Assembly (NCBI GenBank): GCA_902826335.1
Contig: CADEEL010000009.1
Location: 32,977 to 96,976, forward strand
Direction of reading: 5' to 3'
Origin: an uncultured Alphaproteobacteria bacterium
GTDB taxonomy: Bacteria > Pseudomonadota > Alphaproteobacteria > Caulobacterales > Aquidulcibacteraceae
Length of the DNA: 64,000 bases
Shown: piece by piece, positions 1-8,176 of the stretch
Position numbering within the stretch: position 1 is the first letter of the stretch
How the letters are laid out: the number at the start of each line of letters is the position of its first letter
Notes under the pieces: model-generated
Told to the model about the DNA's origin: nothing
Databases searched by the model: none
Seen by the model: the letters and a program-made list of their open reading frames with translations, nothing else
Made by a program: the position numbers and the translations under genes

Positions 1-42
1 GTCGAACACGGCGTTGGCGTCGGGGGGTGCGGAACGGGCCAT
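1..42 (-). CDS. 5' end of an unidentified gene, cut by the window edge
   Basis: A minus-strand ATG at 40-42 opens a frame that runs off the left edge without a stop. The 14 visible codons read MARSAPPDANAVFD. It is divergent from the S9 peptidase gene that follows, with about 77 bases between the two starts. Too little is present to name a product. The call rests on an open frame and a sensible divergent position only. Confidence 0.35.
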   Translation of the reverse strand, partial: MARSAPPDANAVFD

Positions 43-49
43 GAACACA

Positions 50-82
50 AACCTAGGCGCCCGCGCGCGCTTTGGCTAGGTT
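50..82. promoter_or_regulatory. Inverted repeat between divergent genes
   Basis: AACCTAG at 50-56 is matched by CTAGGTT at 76-82, with a 19-base spacer. It lies between the partial left-edge gene and the S9 peptidase start at 120, where an operator for both could sit. No known regulator consensus was recognised, and the arms are only 7 bp. Confidence 0.25.
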
Positions 83-119
83 GAGCGCGCGGCGACGCGT
101 CGGCGGCGAGGGTGAACTC

Positions 120-2045
120 ATGCGGATCATGGTGACGATGGCGGCGGTGTGCTTGTTGGCGGCGAGCGCGTTGGCGCAACCGGCCGCGCCGCCCGCGCGC
201 ATCGAACGCGGCGCGCTGCTCGTGGAAAACGTGCCGGAAACGCCGCCCGCCGTGCGCGAGCGCCTGCGCCAATATGTCAATGCGCGCACGGCGAGTTTCC
301 AGGACTGGCAGCCCGACGGCGCCATGCTGGTGCTGACACGCTTTGGCGGCACCAATCAGGTGCACCGCGTCGCCGCGCCCATGGGCGCGCGCGCGCAGCT
401 CACTTTCTACGACGAGCGCGTCACCGGCACGCAGACACGCAACGGCGCGGCGTCGTTTTTCTTTTCACGCGATGTCGGCGGCGATGAACGCTTCCAGGGT
501 TTTTTGAGCGATCCGGGAACCGGCCGCGCCACGCAATTCACCGAGCCCGGCACGCGCAACGAAAATCTCGTCCAAAGCCGGGACGGGCGCTTGATCGCTT
601 GGTCCTTGGCGCCGGCGGATTCGCCGAACTACGATATTTTTATCGCCGACCCGCAAAACGCAGCGTCGCGCCGGCTTGCGCTTCATGGCGAGGGCGCGGT
701 CGGCCCCATCGATTTTTCACCCGATGGGCGCACGCTGCTGATCGGGCGGTATGTCTCGATCGCGCGCTCGCGGCGGTTTCTCTTGGATGTGGTCTCGGGC
801 GCGCTGCGCGAACTGACGCCTGATCTTGAAGTCGCTTATGGCGGCGGCGAATTCACACCGGACGGACGCGCCGTCATTCTGTTGAGCGATGAAGGCTCGC
901 AATTCGTCGGCCTCGTGCGCCTCGACATCGCGACCGGCGCGCGCACATTCCTGACGCCCGGATTGAATTGGGATGTCGAGGAGTTCGATGTGTCGCCCGA
1001 TGGGCGCACGATCGCTTATGTGGTCAATGAGGCGGGCCAGTCGCGGCTTCGCCTGATGGACGCGCGCGCAGGGCGCGCACGCCCCGCGCCCGATCTGCCG
1101 GCCGGCGTGGTTTATGGCGTGCGCTTCGATCCGCGCGGCGCGCGCATCGGATTTACGTTGAACAGCGCGACCGCGCCGGGCGACGCCTATTCATTTGATC
1201 TGCGCACGCGCGCCTTGACCCGCTGGACGCAGAGCGAAGTCGGCGGCCTCGATCCCGTCGGTTTCGTGACGCCTGAACTTGTTTCATGGACGAGCTTCGA
1301 TGGCCGCGCCATCAGCGGTTTCTATTATCGTCCGCGTACAGAGGGCCCACATCCCATTATCGTCAACATCCATGGCGGCCCGGAATCGCAGGCCCGCCCG
1401 ACCTTTTCCTCCACCATCCAATATTGGGTGAATGAGCTGGGCGTCGCGGTGATCACGCCAAACGTGCGCGGCTCCTCCGGCTACGGGCGCGATTTCCTGG
1501 CGCTCGACAATGGCGAGCGGCGTGAGGATTCGGTGCGGGATATTGGCGCATTGCTGGATTGGGTCGCTGCGCGGGACGAACTCGATGATCGCCGCGTCCT
1601 CGTCTATGGCGGTTCCTACGGCGGCTACATGGTGCTGGCGTCGATGACGCACTATAATGAGCGTCTCGCTGGCGCGGTCGATATCGTCGGCATTTCGAAC
1701 TTCGTCACCTTCCTTGAGAACACCAGCGGCTATCGCCGCGATCTGCGCCGCGCCGAATATGGCGATGAACGCGACCCGGCCATGCGCGCGACTCTGACGC
1801 GCATCTCGCCGCTCACCAATGTCGCCCGCATCACCCGGCCGATGTTCATCGTGCACGGCGCCAACGATCCGCGTGTGCCCGCGAGCGAGGCCGAGCAGGT
1901 GCTCGCCGCCGTGCGCGCCAATGGGGGAGAGGCCTGGCTCATGCTGGCGCGCAATGAAGGCCACGGCTTCCAACGCCGCGAAAACCAGGAAGCCCAGCGC
2001 GAGGCCGAAACGCTCTTCTTTCAACGGGTGCTGAGATTGAACTGA
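120..2045 (+). CDS. S9 family prolyl oligopeptidase-type serine peptidase, exported
   Basis: This predicted exported peptidase hydrolyses peptides or peptide-like substrates. The start at 120 gives a signal peptide (MRIMVTMAAVCLLAASALAQ); the same frame is open from 72, but that part lacks a signal-like shape. The first two thirds contain repeated SPDGR-type motifs typical of the beta-propeller that gates S9 enzymes. The C-terminal alpha/beta-hydrolase domain has the nucleophile in GGSYGGYM (Ser499), Asp583 in GANDPRV and His615 in NEGHGF, so the catalytic triad is complete. About 641 residues is normal for the family. The substrate is unknown. It precedes the threonine ammonia-lyase gene by 51 bases and may be co-transcribed with it. 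Confidence 0.9.
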   Translation: MRIMVTMAAVCLLAASALAQPAAPPARIERGALLVENVPETPPAVRERLRQYVNARTASFQDWQPDGAMLVLTRFGGTNQVHRVAAPMGARAQLTFYDERVTGTQTRNGAASFFFSRDVGGDERFQGFLSDPGTGRATQFTEPGTRNENLVQSRDGRLIAWSLAPADSPNYDIFIADPQNAASRRLALHGEGAVGPIDFSPDGRTLLIGRYVSIARSRRFLLDVVSGALRELTPDLEVAYGGGEFTPDGRAVILLSDEGSQFVGLVRLDIATGARTFLTPGLNWDVEEFDVSPDGRTIAYVVNEAGQSRLRLMDARAGRARPAPDLPAGVVYGVRFDPRGARIGFTLNSATAPGDAYSFDLRTRALTRWTQSEVGGLDPVGFVTPELVSWTSFDGRAISGFYYRPRTEGPHPIIVNIHGGPESQARPTFSSTIQYWVNELGVAVITPNVRGSSGYGRDFLALDNGERREDSVRDIGALLDWVAARDELDDRRVLVYGGSYGGYMVLASMTHYNERLAGAVDIVGISNFVTFLENTSGYRRDLRRAEYGDERDPAMRATLTRISPLTNVARITRPMFIVHGANDPRVPASEAEQVLAAVRANGGEAWLMLARNEGHGFQRRENQEAQREAETLFFQRVLRLN

Positions 2046-2096
2046 TCCGGCGCGTGTCGATTGAGCAATTCTCGGATCTCACCTACTGGTATCGTC

Positions 2097-3350
2097 ATGT
2101 CTGAACAATCCGTTGCAAAACCCAAGCTCGTCGCGGTCCCCGCCGCCTTGCCCGTCACTTATGAGGATATCCTCGCCGCCGAACAGCGCATCGCCGGCAA
2201 GGTTGAGCGCACGCCGATGCGCCTGTCGCGCACGCTCTCGGAAATCACCGGCGCCGAAGTCTGGATCAAGTTCGAGAATCTGCAATTCACCGCCTCCTTC
2301 AAGGAGCGCGGCGCCTGGAACAAGCTTTCGCAGCTGACGGAGGCCGAACGCCGCGCCGGCGTCATCGCCATTTCCGCCGGCAATCACGCCCAGGGCGTCG
2401 CTTACAACGCCCAGCGCCTTGGCATTCCCTCCACCATCGTCATGCCGATCGGCACGCCGTTCGTGAAGGTGGAGCATACGCGCAAGCATGGCGCGCGCGT
2501 GCTGCTGCATGGCGAGACCATGGCCGAGGCCTTCACCTATGGCTATCAGGTCAAGGAGCGCGAGGGGCTGACGCTCGTGCACCCGTTCGACGATCCGGCC
2601 ATCATCGCCGGCCAGGGCACCATCGCGCGCGAAATGCTTGAAAAAGCGCCCGATCTCGATCTGCTGCTCATTCCGGTCGGCGGAGGCGGGCTCATTTCCG
2701 GCAACGCCATCGCCGCCAAGCATCTGAAACCGAACATCGAGATCATCGGCGTCGAAGCGCGTATGTATCCCTCGCTGCATGCCGAGATGCGGGGGGAGGA
2801 GCCGGTCGTCGGCGGCCAGACCATCGCCGAGGGCATCGCGGTCAAGCAGGTCGGCCGGCTCAACCTCGAAATCTGCCGGGCGCTGGTCAGCGATGTCGTC
2901 CTCGTCGATGAACCACACTTGGAGCAGGCCATCTCGCTCTTCGCGAATGTTGAAAAGACGATCGCCGAGGGTGCGGGCGCTGCGGGCCTCGCCGCGCTCT
3001 TGGCGCACCCGGCGCGCTTCGCCGGCAAGAAGGTCGGCGTCATTCTCTGCGGCGGCAACATCGACGCACGCCTCTTGGCTTCGGTGCTGACGCGCGGCCT
3101 GGTGCGCGAGGGGCGGATCTCGTCGCTTCGCCTGGTTGGGGATGATCGCCCCGGCCTGCTCGCGCGCGTCTCGAAAGTGATCGGCGATCTCGGGGCCAAC
3201 ATCATCGACGTGGCCCACAATCGCCTCGCGCTCGATGTGCCGGCCAAGGGCGCCGAGTTCGACATCATGATCGAAACGCGGGACGCCCAGCACACGCAGG
3301 AAATCGTCGATGGGCTCGCGGCGAATGGTTACCCGCCGCGCAGGCTTTAG
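2097..3350 (+). CDS. ilvA: Threonine ammonia-lyase (threonine dehydratase) with C-terminal ACT domain
   Basis: This PLP enzyme deaminates L-threonine to 2-oxobutanoate, the first step towards isoleucine. ATG at 2097 is preferred; upstream in-frame codons exist from 2061 but add a non-conserved leader. The PLP lysine is in SFKERGA (Lys69), and the phosphate-binding loop is GGGGLISG. The last 75 or so residues (from LRLVGDDRPGLLARV) are a single ACT domain. At 417 residues it matches the shorter enzyme form with one ACT domain rather than the roughly 510-residue E. coli biosynthetic IlvA with two. Which effector the ACT domain senses cannot be read from sequence. Confidence 0.92.
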   Translation: MSEQSVAKPKLVAVPAALPVTYEDILAAEQRIAGKVERTPMRLSRTLSEITGAEVWIKFENLQFTASFKERGAWNKLSQLTEAERRAGVIAISAGNHAQGVAYNAQRLGIPSTIVMPIGTPFVKVEHTRKHGARVLLHGETMAEAFTYGYQVKEREGLTLVHPFDDPAIIAGQGTIAREMLEKAPDLDLLLIPVGGGGLISGNAIAAKHLKPNIEIIGVEARMYPSLHAEMRGEEPVVGGQTIAEGIAVKQVGRLNLEICRALVSDVVLVDEPHLEQAISLFANVEKTIAEGAGAAGLAALLAHPARFAGKKVGVILCGGNIDARLLASVLTRGLVREGRISSLRLVGDDRPGLLARVSKVIGDLGANIIDVAHNRLALDVPAKGAEFDIMIETRDAQHTQEIVDGLAANGYPPRRL

Positions 3351-3492
3351 CCGGCCTGAGGCGCTCGCGCGGCGCAAATGTGACGTTTTCGGGAAGCGGG
3401 TGACCGGGCCATGAAGGCGTGGTAATGCCTGCGCCGTGAGGGCTATCGGCGGGTCGGGCTTTTGGGGCCGTCCGCCCCCCAAGGAGCGGGAA

Positions 3493-4446
3493 ATGGGCCA
3501 ATTCTTCAAAATGTTAAGTGTGGCTGTTGGGGCGACGGCGGCTTTGGCCGGCGCCGCTGTGGCGCAGCCGAATCGGGATCGCGGCCGGGACCTTGATCGC
3601 GACGAACCGGTCGTGGTGCCGACTTGCACCCGCAGCCTCGGCTCGATCACCATGGTCGATGGCGATCGGGATGGCTGGCGCGCTTACAATCTTTCCTCGC
3701 CGCAAACCATGCTGCGCGTCGTGGTGCAGCGCTCGCGCTGTTTCACCATCGTGGAGCGCGGGATCGGCATGGATGTGGCGCAAGGCGAACGCAATCTCGC
3801 CGCCGGCGGCGATCTCCAGCGCGGTCAGAATATGGGCCGTGGGCAGATGCGCGCGGCCGATTATGTGCTGATCGCGGAAGTCGCGGCGCAGGATAACAAT
3901 GCCGGCGGCGGCGCTGTCGGCGGCATCATCGGCGGCCTGATCGGCGGCACGGCTGGCGCCATCGCCAGCGGCATTCGCGTGCAACGGCAAGAAGCGCAAG
4001 CTGTCTTGTCGCTGACGAACGTACGCACCACGGAAACCGTCGCGGTCACTGAAGGCCGCGCCCAGAACCGCAACATCGGCTGGGGCGCCGGCGCCGGCAC
4101 CATCGGCACGACAGGCTTCGGCGGCGCGGTCGGCGGCGGCTGGGAAGATACGGACATCGGCCGCGTCGTCTCCGCGGCGTTCGTTGACGCCTATGCGCAA
4201 CTGGTCACCCAATTGGGCGGCCTCGATCCGAATGCGACCACGACAGCGCCGCCGCGCGCCTTCGTGACGCGTCAACAGGCCAATCTGCGCGCCAGCCCAT
4301 CGACCAATGCGCGCGTCGTGCGCACATTGCCGCCGGGCTCGATGGTGCATCCCTCCGGCGCTCAGCAGGGCCTCTGGTGGGAAGTGTTCGACGAGAACGA
4401 CAATTCGGGCTGGATCCGCAACGATCTGCTCGAACCGATGCGCTGA
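3493..4446 (+). CDS. CsgG/HfaB-like protein with C-terminal SH3b domain
   Basis: A predicted secreted protein of 317 residues. AAGGAG at 3481-3486 supports ATG 3493, and a signal peptide (MLSVAVGATAALAGAAVAQ) follows. The middle resembles CsgG/HfaB curli-assembly proteins: a CFTIVERG segment, a MRAADYVLIAEV strand and a TRT-like VRTTE region, interrupted by a glycine-zipper (GGIIGGLIGGTAGAI) near residues 140-155. The last 65 residues form a bacterial SH3 domain (TRQQANLRASPSTNARVV to GWIRNDLL). The signal peptide has no lipobox, whereas E. coli CsgG is a lipoprotein. A role in envelope assembly or peptidoglycan contact is inferred; no curli or holdfast genes lie nearby. Confidence 0.75.
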   Translation: MGQFFKMLSVAVGATAALAGAAVAQPNRDRGRDLDRDEPVVVPTCTRSLGSITMVDGDRDGWRAYNLSSPQTMLRVVVQRSRCFTIVERGIGMDVAQGERNLAAGGDLQRGQNMGRGQMRAADYVLIAEVAAQDNNAGGGAVGGIIGGLIGGTAGAIASGIRVQRQEAQAVLSLTNVRTTETVAVTEGRAQNRNIGWGAGAGTIGTTGFGGAVGGGWEDTDIGRVVSAAFVDAYAQLVTQLGGLDPNATTTAPPRAFVTRQQANLRASPSTNARVVRTLPPGSMVHPSGAQQGLWWEVFDENDNSGWIRNDLLEPMR

Positions 4447-4468
4447 GCGCATAGGCGTTGCAAAGCTC

Positions 4469-4505
4469 AACCGGCGGCGTCCTCATGCGCCGCCGGTTTT
4501 GTTTT
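4469..4505 (+). terminator. Rho-independent terminator
   Basis: AACCGGCGGCG (4469-4479) and CGCCGCCGGTT (4488-4498) form a perfect 11-bp stem with an 8-base loop, followed by TTTTGTTTT through 4505. It sits 23 bases after the stop of the CsgG-like gene and ends its transcript before the GST gene. Confidence 0.85.
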
Positions 4506-4535
4506 GGGCGCCGTTTGGCGAACAGGGAATAGAAC

Positions 4536-5207
4536 GTGACCACGCCCAAACTCTATATCGGCAACAAGAACTACTCGTCCTGGTCGATGCGGCCCTGGCT
4601 GGCGCTGCGCTGGGGCGGCGTTGCGTTTGAGGAATTTGTCATCCCGTTGGGCGGCGAGGGGTACGGGAAGTCCAAGATCGAGGAGATCGTCGCCATCTCG
4701 CCGAGCGGGCGTGTGCCGGCGCTACATGTGGATGGCTTGGTCATCAATGACTCGCTCGCCATTTGCGAATGGGCCAACGAAGCCGCGCCCGACGCGCGCC
4801 TGTGGCCCGAAGCGCCCGCGGCGCGGGCCCTGGGGCGCGCAGCCGTCGCGGAAATGCATGCGGGTTTCGCCGCTTTGCGGCGGGATATGTCGATGAACAT
4901 TCGCCGCCGTCTGCCCGCGCCGCCGGCGTGGCCTGACGATACGCGCGCCGATCTCGTTCGCCTGTTCGAGCTGTGGGCGGCCTTGCTCGATCGCTTCGGC
5001 GGCCCGTGGTTGGTCGGATCGCGCAGCATCGCGGATGCGATGTACGCACCCGTCGTCACGCGCCTGCGCACCTATGCGGTGGAGACGCCGCCGCCCCTGC
5101 GCGCCTATTGCGAGACGGTGCTGAACGATCCTGATGTCCGCGCATGGGAGGCGGCCGCCAGCGCGGAGCCGTGGACGATCCCGCAAGCCGACGGCCTCTA
5201 CGCATGA
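4536..5207 (+). CDS. Glutathione S-transferase family protein
   Basis: A 223-residue soluble GST. The N-terminal thioredoxin-like domain (residues 1-80) contains SSWSMRPWLALR, where the serines occupy the glutathione-activating position, and SPSGRVPALHVDG, the cis-proline and gamma-glutamyl-binding segment. An all-helical C-terminal domain follows. The start is GTG at 4536. Its stop overlaps the start of the first FKBP gene (ATGA), so it probably heads a three-gene operon with two peptidyl-prolyl isomerases. The substrate is unknown; detoxification or isomerase activity is typical. Confidence 0.85.
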   Translation: MTTPKLYIGNKNYSSWSMRPWLALRWGGVAFEEFVIPLGGEGYGKSKIEEIVAISPSGRVPALHVDGLVINDSLAICEWANEAAPDARLWPEAPAARALGRAAVAEMHAGFAALRRDMSMNIRRRLPAPPAWPDDTRADLVRLFELWAALLDRFGGPWLVGSRSIADAMYAPVVTRLRTYAVETPPPLRAYCETVLNDPDVRAWEAAASAEPWTIPQADGLYA

Positions 5208-5764
5208 CCTATCGGCTCGCAATCGTCGCGATCCTCGCCGTTACGCTTGCGGCGTGTGAACGCGAATCCGGCGTGATGAACGAGATCGCCCGCGCCGAAC
5301 AAGAAGGCAAAGCCCGCGCGGGCGCGAGCGTCGCCGAGTCCGCCGCATTTCTTACTCGCCAGCGCGCGCGCGCGGGCGTGCGCGCCACCGCGTCCGGCCT
5401 TCTCTACGAAATCACACGTGCATCCACCGCGCCGAACTTGCCCAGCCCGCCCGCGAACGCGCAGGTGCTCGTTCACTATGAGGGGCGCCTTCCCAATGGC
5501 GATGTCTTCGACTCGTCATTCGAGCGCGGCGAACCAGTCGAGTTCCCCATTGGCGGCGTTGTTCCAGGCTTCGCCGAAGCGCTGCGTCTGATGCGCCCAG
5601 GCGATGAGCTGATCGCCTATCTGCCGGCGAATTTGGGCTACGGCGCCGAGGGCGCGCCGCCCGATATTCCGCCAAATTCGGCGCTGCAATTTCGTATTGT
5701 ATTGTTGGCATGGGGCACGGCCGACGGCCGCATCGTCGCCGCCCCGGGACTGGAGACACGCTGA
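5204..5764 (+). CDS. FKBP-type peptidyl-prolyl cis-trans isomerase, lipoprotein
   Basis: A predicted envelope-anchored prolyl isomerase that helps fold exported proteins. ATG 5204 overlaps the GST stop and gives a lipoprotein signal with lipobox LAAC (Cys18). Residues 60-175 form one FKBP domain: VLVHYEGRLPNGDVFDSS, VEFPIGGVVPGFAEAL and LGYGAEGAPPDIPPNSALQF are the characteristic strands. It is short for a FkpA/Mip protein and lacks a long N-terminal dimerisation helix. It overlaps the next FKBP gene through TGATG. Confidence 0.9.
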   Translation: MTYRLAIVAILAVTLAACERESGVMNEIARAEQEGKARAGASVAESAAFLTRQRARAGVRATASGLLYEITRASTAPNLPSPPANAQVLVHYEGRLPNGDVFDSSFERGEPVEFPIGGVVPGFAEALRLMRPGDELIAYLPANLGYGAEGAPPDIPPNSALQFRIVLLAWGTADGRIVAAPGLETR

Positions 5765-6225
5765 TGCGCCGCCTTTTTAGTTTGCTTATCGCCTGCGGCC
5801 TGCTTGCCGCATGCGCAACGGCGTCACCAGCGCAAAACGCCGCTCGAAGCCATCAATTCCTCGCCGAGAACGCCCGTGCGGCCGGCGTGGTCGCAACGCC
5901 GTCCGGCCTGCAATACCGCGTCGTGACCGCCGTGGCCGGCGGCGCGCGCCCGCGCGCGACAGACCTTGTCACCGTGCGTTATGAAGGGCGCTTTCCCAAT
6001 GGGCGCGTCTTTGACTCCGCGTCCGAGCCAGTCGAATTTCCGCTCAATCGTGTGATCCGCGGCTGGATCGAGGGCCTCCAACTCATGCGCCCGGGGGAGA
6101 CGTACGAATTCTATGTGCCGCCGGCGCTCGGCTATGGCGAGCGTGGCACGGCGGATGGAACCATCGGGCCAAACCAGGCGCTTGTCTTTCGCGTCGAGCT
6201 CATCAGCGTGCGCGGCGCGTCATAG
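5764..6225 (+). CDS. Second FKBP-type peptidyl-prolyl isomerase, lipoprotein
   Basis: A 153-residue paralogue of the preceding gene. MRRLFSLLIACGLLAAC is a lipoprotein signal with lipobox LAAC (Cys17). The single FKBP domain is shown by VTVRYEGRFPNGRVFDSA, VEFPLNRVIRGWIEGLQLM and PALGYGERG. The start ATG at 5764 shares its A with the upstream stop, so translation is probably coupled. The two copies keep the same layout but differ clearly in sequence, which suggests an old tandem duplication. Confidence 0.9.
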   Translation: MRRLFSLLIACGLLAACATASPAQNAARSHQFLAENARAAGVVATPSGLQYRVVTAVAGGARPRATDLVTVRYEGRFPNGRVFDSASEPVEFPLNRVIRGWIEGLQLMRPGETYEFYVPPALGYGERGTADGTIGPNQALVFRVELISVRGAS

Positions 6226-6265
6226 TCGCTCGCGCCGGTAACAATGGCCGGATCGTATTGCGCCG

Positions 6266-7123
6266 TTACGCGCCGTGGGAAATGAGCGCCAGCGCGCGTC
6301 GCGCTTCGGCGCTCGCCGCCGCCCCGCCGAACGCCACTAGCCCGTCGACGGCGAATTTGCGCGCCGCATGCCCGTAAGTGAGTGGTGCGCCATGGACATC
6401 GCACACGCCCCCGCCGGCCGCGACGAGCACGGCGTGGCCGGCCGCCACATCCCATTCGGAAATCTCACCGAGCCGCGGATAGAGATCGACCAGCCCTTCC
6501 GCGATCAGGCAGAACTTGATCGAGGAACTGGCGCGCCGCTCTTCCACCGCGCCAAGCGCTTCCAGAAAGCGCGCCGTGCGCGGTCCGCCCGAGCGGCGGC
6601 TCGCCGTCACGCGCCACGGCGATGCCCCATCCGCCACCTGGATCGCGCGCGTGGAAGAAAGTTCATCGCCGCCGCGCGCATCCCAATCCCCGCGCAGCGC
6701 GCGGCCGGGTTCGCCCGCATAGAGCGCGCCCGTCGCCGGCGCGTAGACAACGCCCAACGTGGGCGAGCCACACTCAATGAGCGCGATATTGACTGTGAAC
6801 TCCCCGTTCTCGCCGGATACAAAATCACGCGTGCCATCAAGCGGATCGACGCAGAAATAGAAGTCGCCAAGCGTCGGCGTGCGTCCCGCCGCGACCTCTT
6901 CTTCCGCCAGAACCGGCGCGCCGGGCGAGAGGGCGGCCAGCCCTTCGAGGATGATCGCTTCGGCCCGCGAATCCGCGAGAGTGACGAGCGATCCATCGGC
7001 CTTGTGCGTCGCCACGGCCCCTTCGTCTTTAACCGCCATGATGGCGCGGCCCGCCGCGCGCGCCAGGATCATCAGCGCCTCGAGGCTTGGTCTCCGATAG
7101 GGGCTCATCGCGGGCGCTGTCAT
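6266..7123 (-). CDS. cysQ: 3'(2'),5'-bisphosphate nucleotidase CysQ
   Basis: A Mg-dependent phosphatase of the inositol-monophosphatase superfamily. It converts 3'-phosphoadenosine 5'-phosphate (PAP), left over from PAPS-dependent reduction and sulfation, to AMP. Family motifs are LAEEEV and DPLDGTRDF (metal ligands) and EWDVAAGHAVL near the C-terminus. DPLDGTRDF with DF favours CysQ over SuhB, which usually has DGTTNF. The start is uncertain: ATG at 7123 was chosen, with in-frame ATGs at 7135 and 7108 possible and no clear ribosome site. Three sulfotransferases at 47-50 kb would produce its substrate. Confidence 0.85.
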   Translation of the reverse strand: MTAPAMSPYRRPSLEALMILARAAGRAIMAVKDEGAVATHKADGSLVTLADSRAEAIILEGLAALSPGAPVLAEEEVAAGRTPTLGDFYFCVDPLDGTRDFVSGENGEFTVNIALIECGSPTLGVVYAPATGALYAGEPGRALRGDWDARGGDELSSTRAIQVADGASPWRVTASRRSGGPRTARFLEALGAVEERRASSSIKFCLIAEGLVDLYPRLGEISEWDVAAGHAVLVAAGGGVCDVHGAPLTYGHAARKFAVDGLVAFGGAAASAEARRALALISHGA

Positions 7124-7210
7124 TATGCGGACCATTTGCGCCGCGCCCCGCCGCGTCAACTGGGGAATTCGTTTTGACGTGCGGGCGCGCGCTCGTTAGC
7201 ACGTCCGCTC

Positions 7211-8176
7211 ATGATCGTGCTCACCGGCGCGGCCGGCTTCATTGGCTTTCACGTGGCGCGGCGGCTTGGCGCGGCCGGGCGCTCAATTGTGGGCGTTGAC
7301 AGCCTCAATTCCTATTATGATCCGGCGCTGAAGCGCGCGCGCCTCGACATCCTGTGCGAATTTCCAACATTTCGGTTTGTCGAAGCGGATATCGCGGCGG
7401 AGGGCGCGCTCGAAGCCGCGCTCGCGCCGAGGGACGTCGGCGCCATCATTCATCTTGCCGCGCAGGCTGGCGTGCGCCACTCGCTTGAGGCGCCCTTTGA
7501 ATATGAGCGCGCCAACCTCGCCGGCCATCTGCGCGTGCTTGAATATGCGCGCGGGTCCGAAAACCTCAAACACCTCGTCTACGCGTCCTCTTCATCCGTA
7601 TACGGAGATCGTGCGGACGGGCCGTTTCGAGAGACGGACAGGTGCGATGCGCCTGCCTCTCTCTATGCGGCGACCAAGCGATCGTGCGAGCTGATGAGCG
7701 AAACCTATGCGCGGCTGTTCGCCATTCCGCAGACGGGCCTGCGCTTTTTCACGGTCTATGGGCCGTTCGGCCGTCCGGATATGGCTTACTGGACCTTCAC
7801 GAAGAAAATTCTCGCCGGCGAGGAAGTGACGCTTTACGGCGAAGGCAGGCTCGCGCGCGACTTCACCTATATTGACGATATGGCGCCGGCCATCGTGCGT
7901 GCGCTCGATCTTCCGCCTGCGGATGTGCCGCCGCACAGGATCGTCAATCTCGGCAATCACAAGCCGCACACGGTTCTGGACTTGGTCGCCGCCATCGAGC
8001 TGGCCACTGGGAAAACAGCCAAGCGCGTGCTGGCGCCACGCAACGCGGTGGAGGTGCAATCCACATTCGCGGACATCACGCGCGCCCGGGCGCTCTACGA
8101 ATTTGAGCCATCCACGTCCTTGCACGATGGCGTCGCGCGCTTCGTGTCCTGGTACCGCCAGTACACGAACAGCTAG
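7211..8176 (+). CDS. NAD-dependent epimerase, probable UDP-glucuronate 4-epimerase
   Basis: A short-chain dehydrogenase/reductase of 321 residues. The N-terminal GAAGFIGFHVA is the NAD-binding glycine motif, and YAATKRSCE carries the catalytic YxxxK with an upstream SSSSVYG serine. DSLNSYYDPALKRARL just after the Rossmann start is typical of UDP-glucuronate 4-epimerases, which make UDP-galacturonate for surface polysaccharides. UDP-glucose epimerase activity cannot be excluded. It is divergent from cysQ and converges on nadE, with stop codons overlapping by 4 bases. Confidence 0.85.
   Translation: MIVLTGAAGFIGFHVARRLGAAGRSIVGVDSLNSYYDPALKRARLDILCEFPTFRFVEADIAAEGALEAALAPRDVGAIIHLAAQAGVRHSLEAPFEYERANLAGHLRVLEYARGSENLKHLVYASSSSVYGDRADGPFRETDRCDAPASLYAATKRSCELMSETYARLFAIPQTGLRFFTVYGPFGRPDMAYWTFTKKILAGEEVTLYGEGRLARDFTYIDDMAPAIVRALDLPPADVPPHRIVNLGNHKPHTVLDLVAAIELATGKTAKRVLAPRNAVEVQSTFADITRARALYEFEPSTSLHDGVARFVSWYRQYTNS

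Noticed and set aside
2079..3653. A 524-codon open frame on the minus strand opposite ilvA
   Set aside because: It is antisense to a clear threonine ammonia-lyase, has no recognisable motifs or ribosome site, and reflects GC-rich codon bias.
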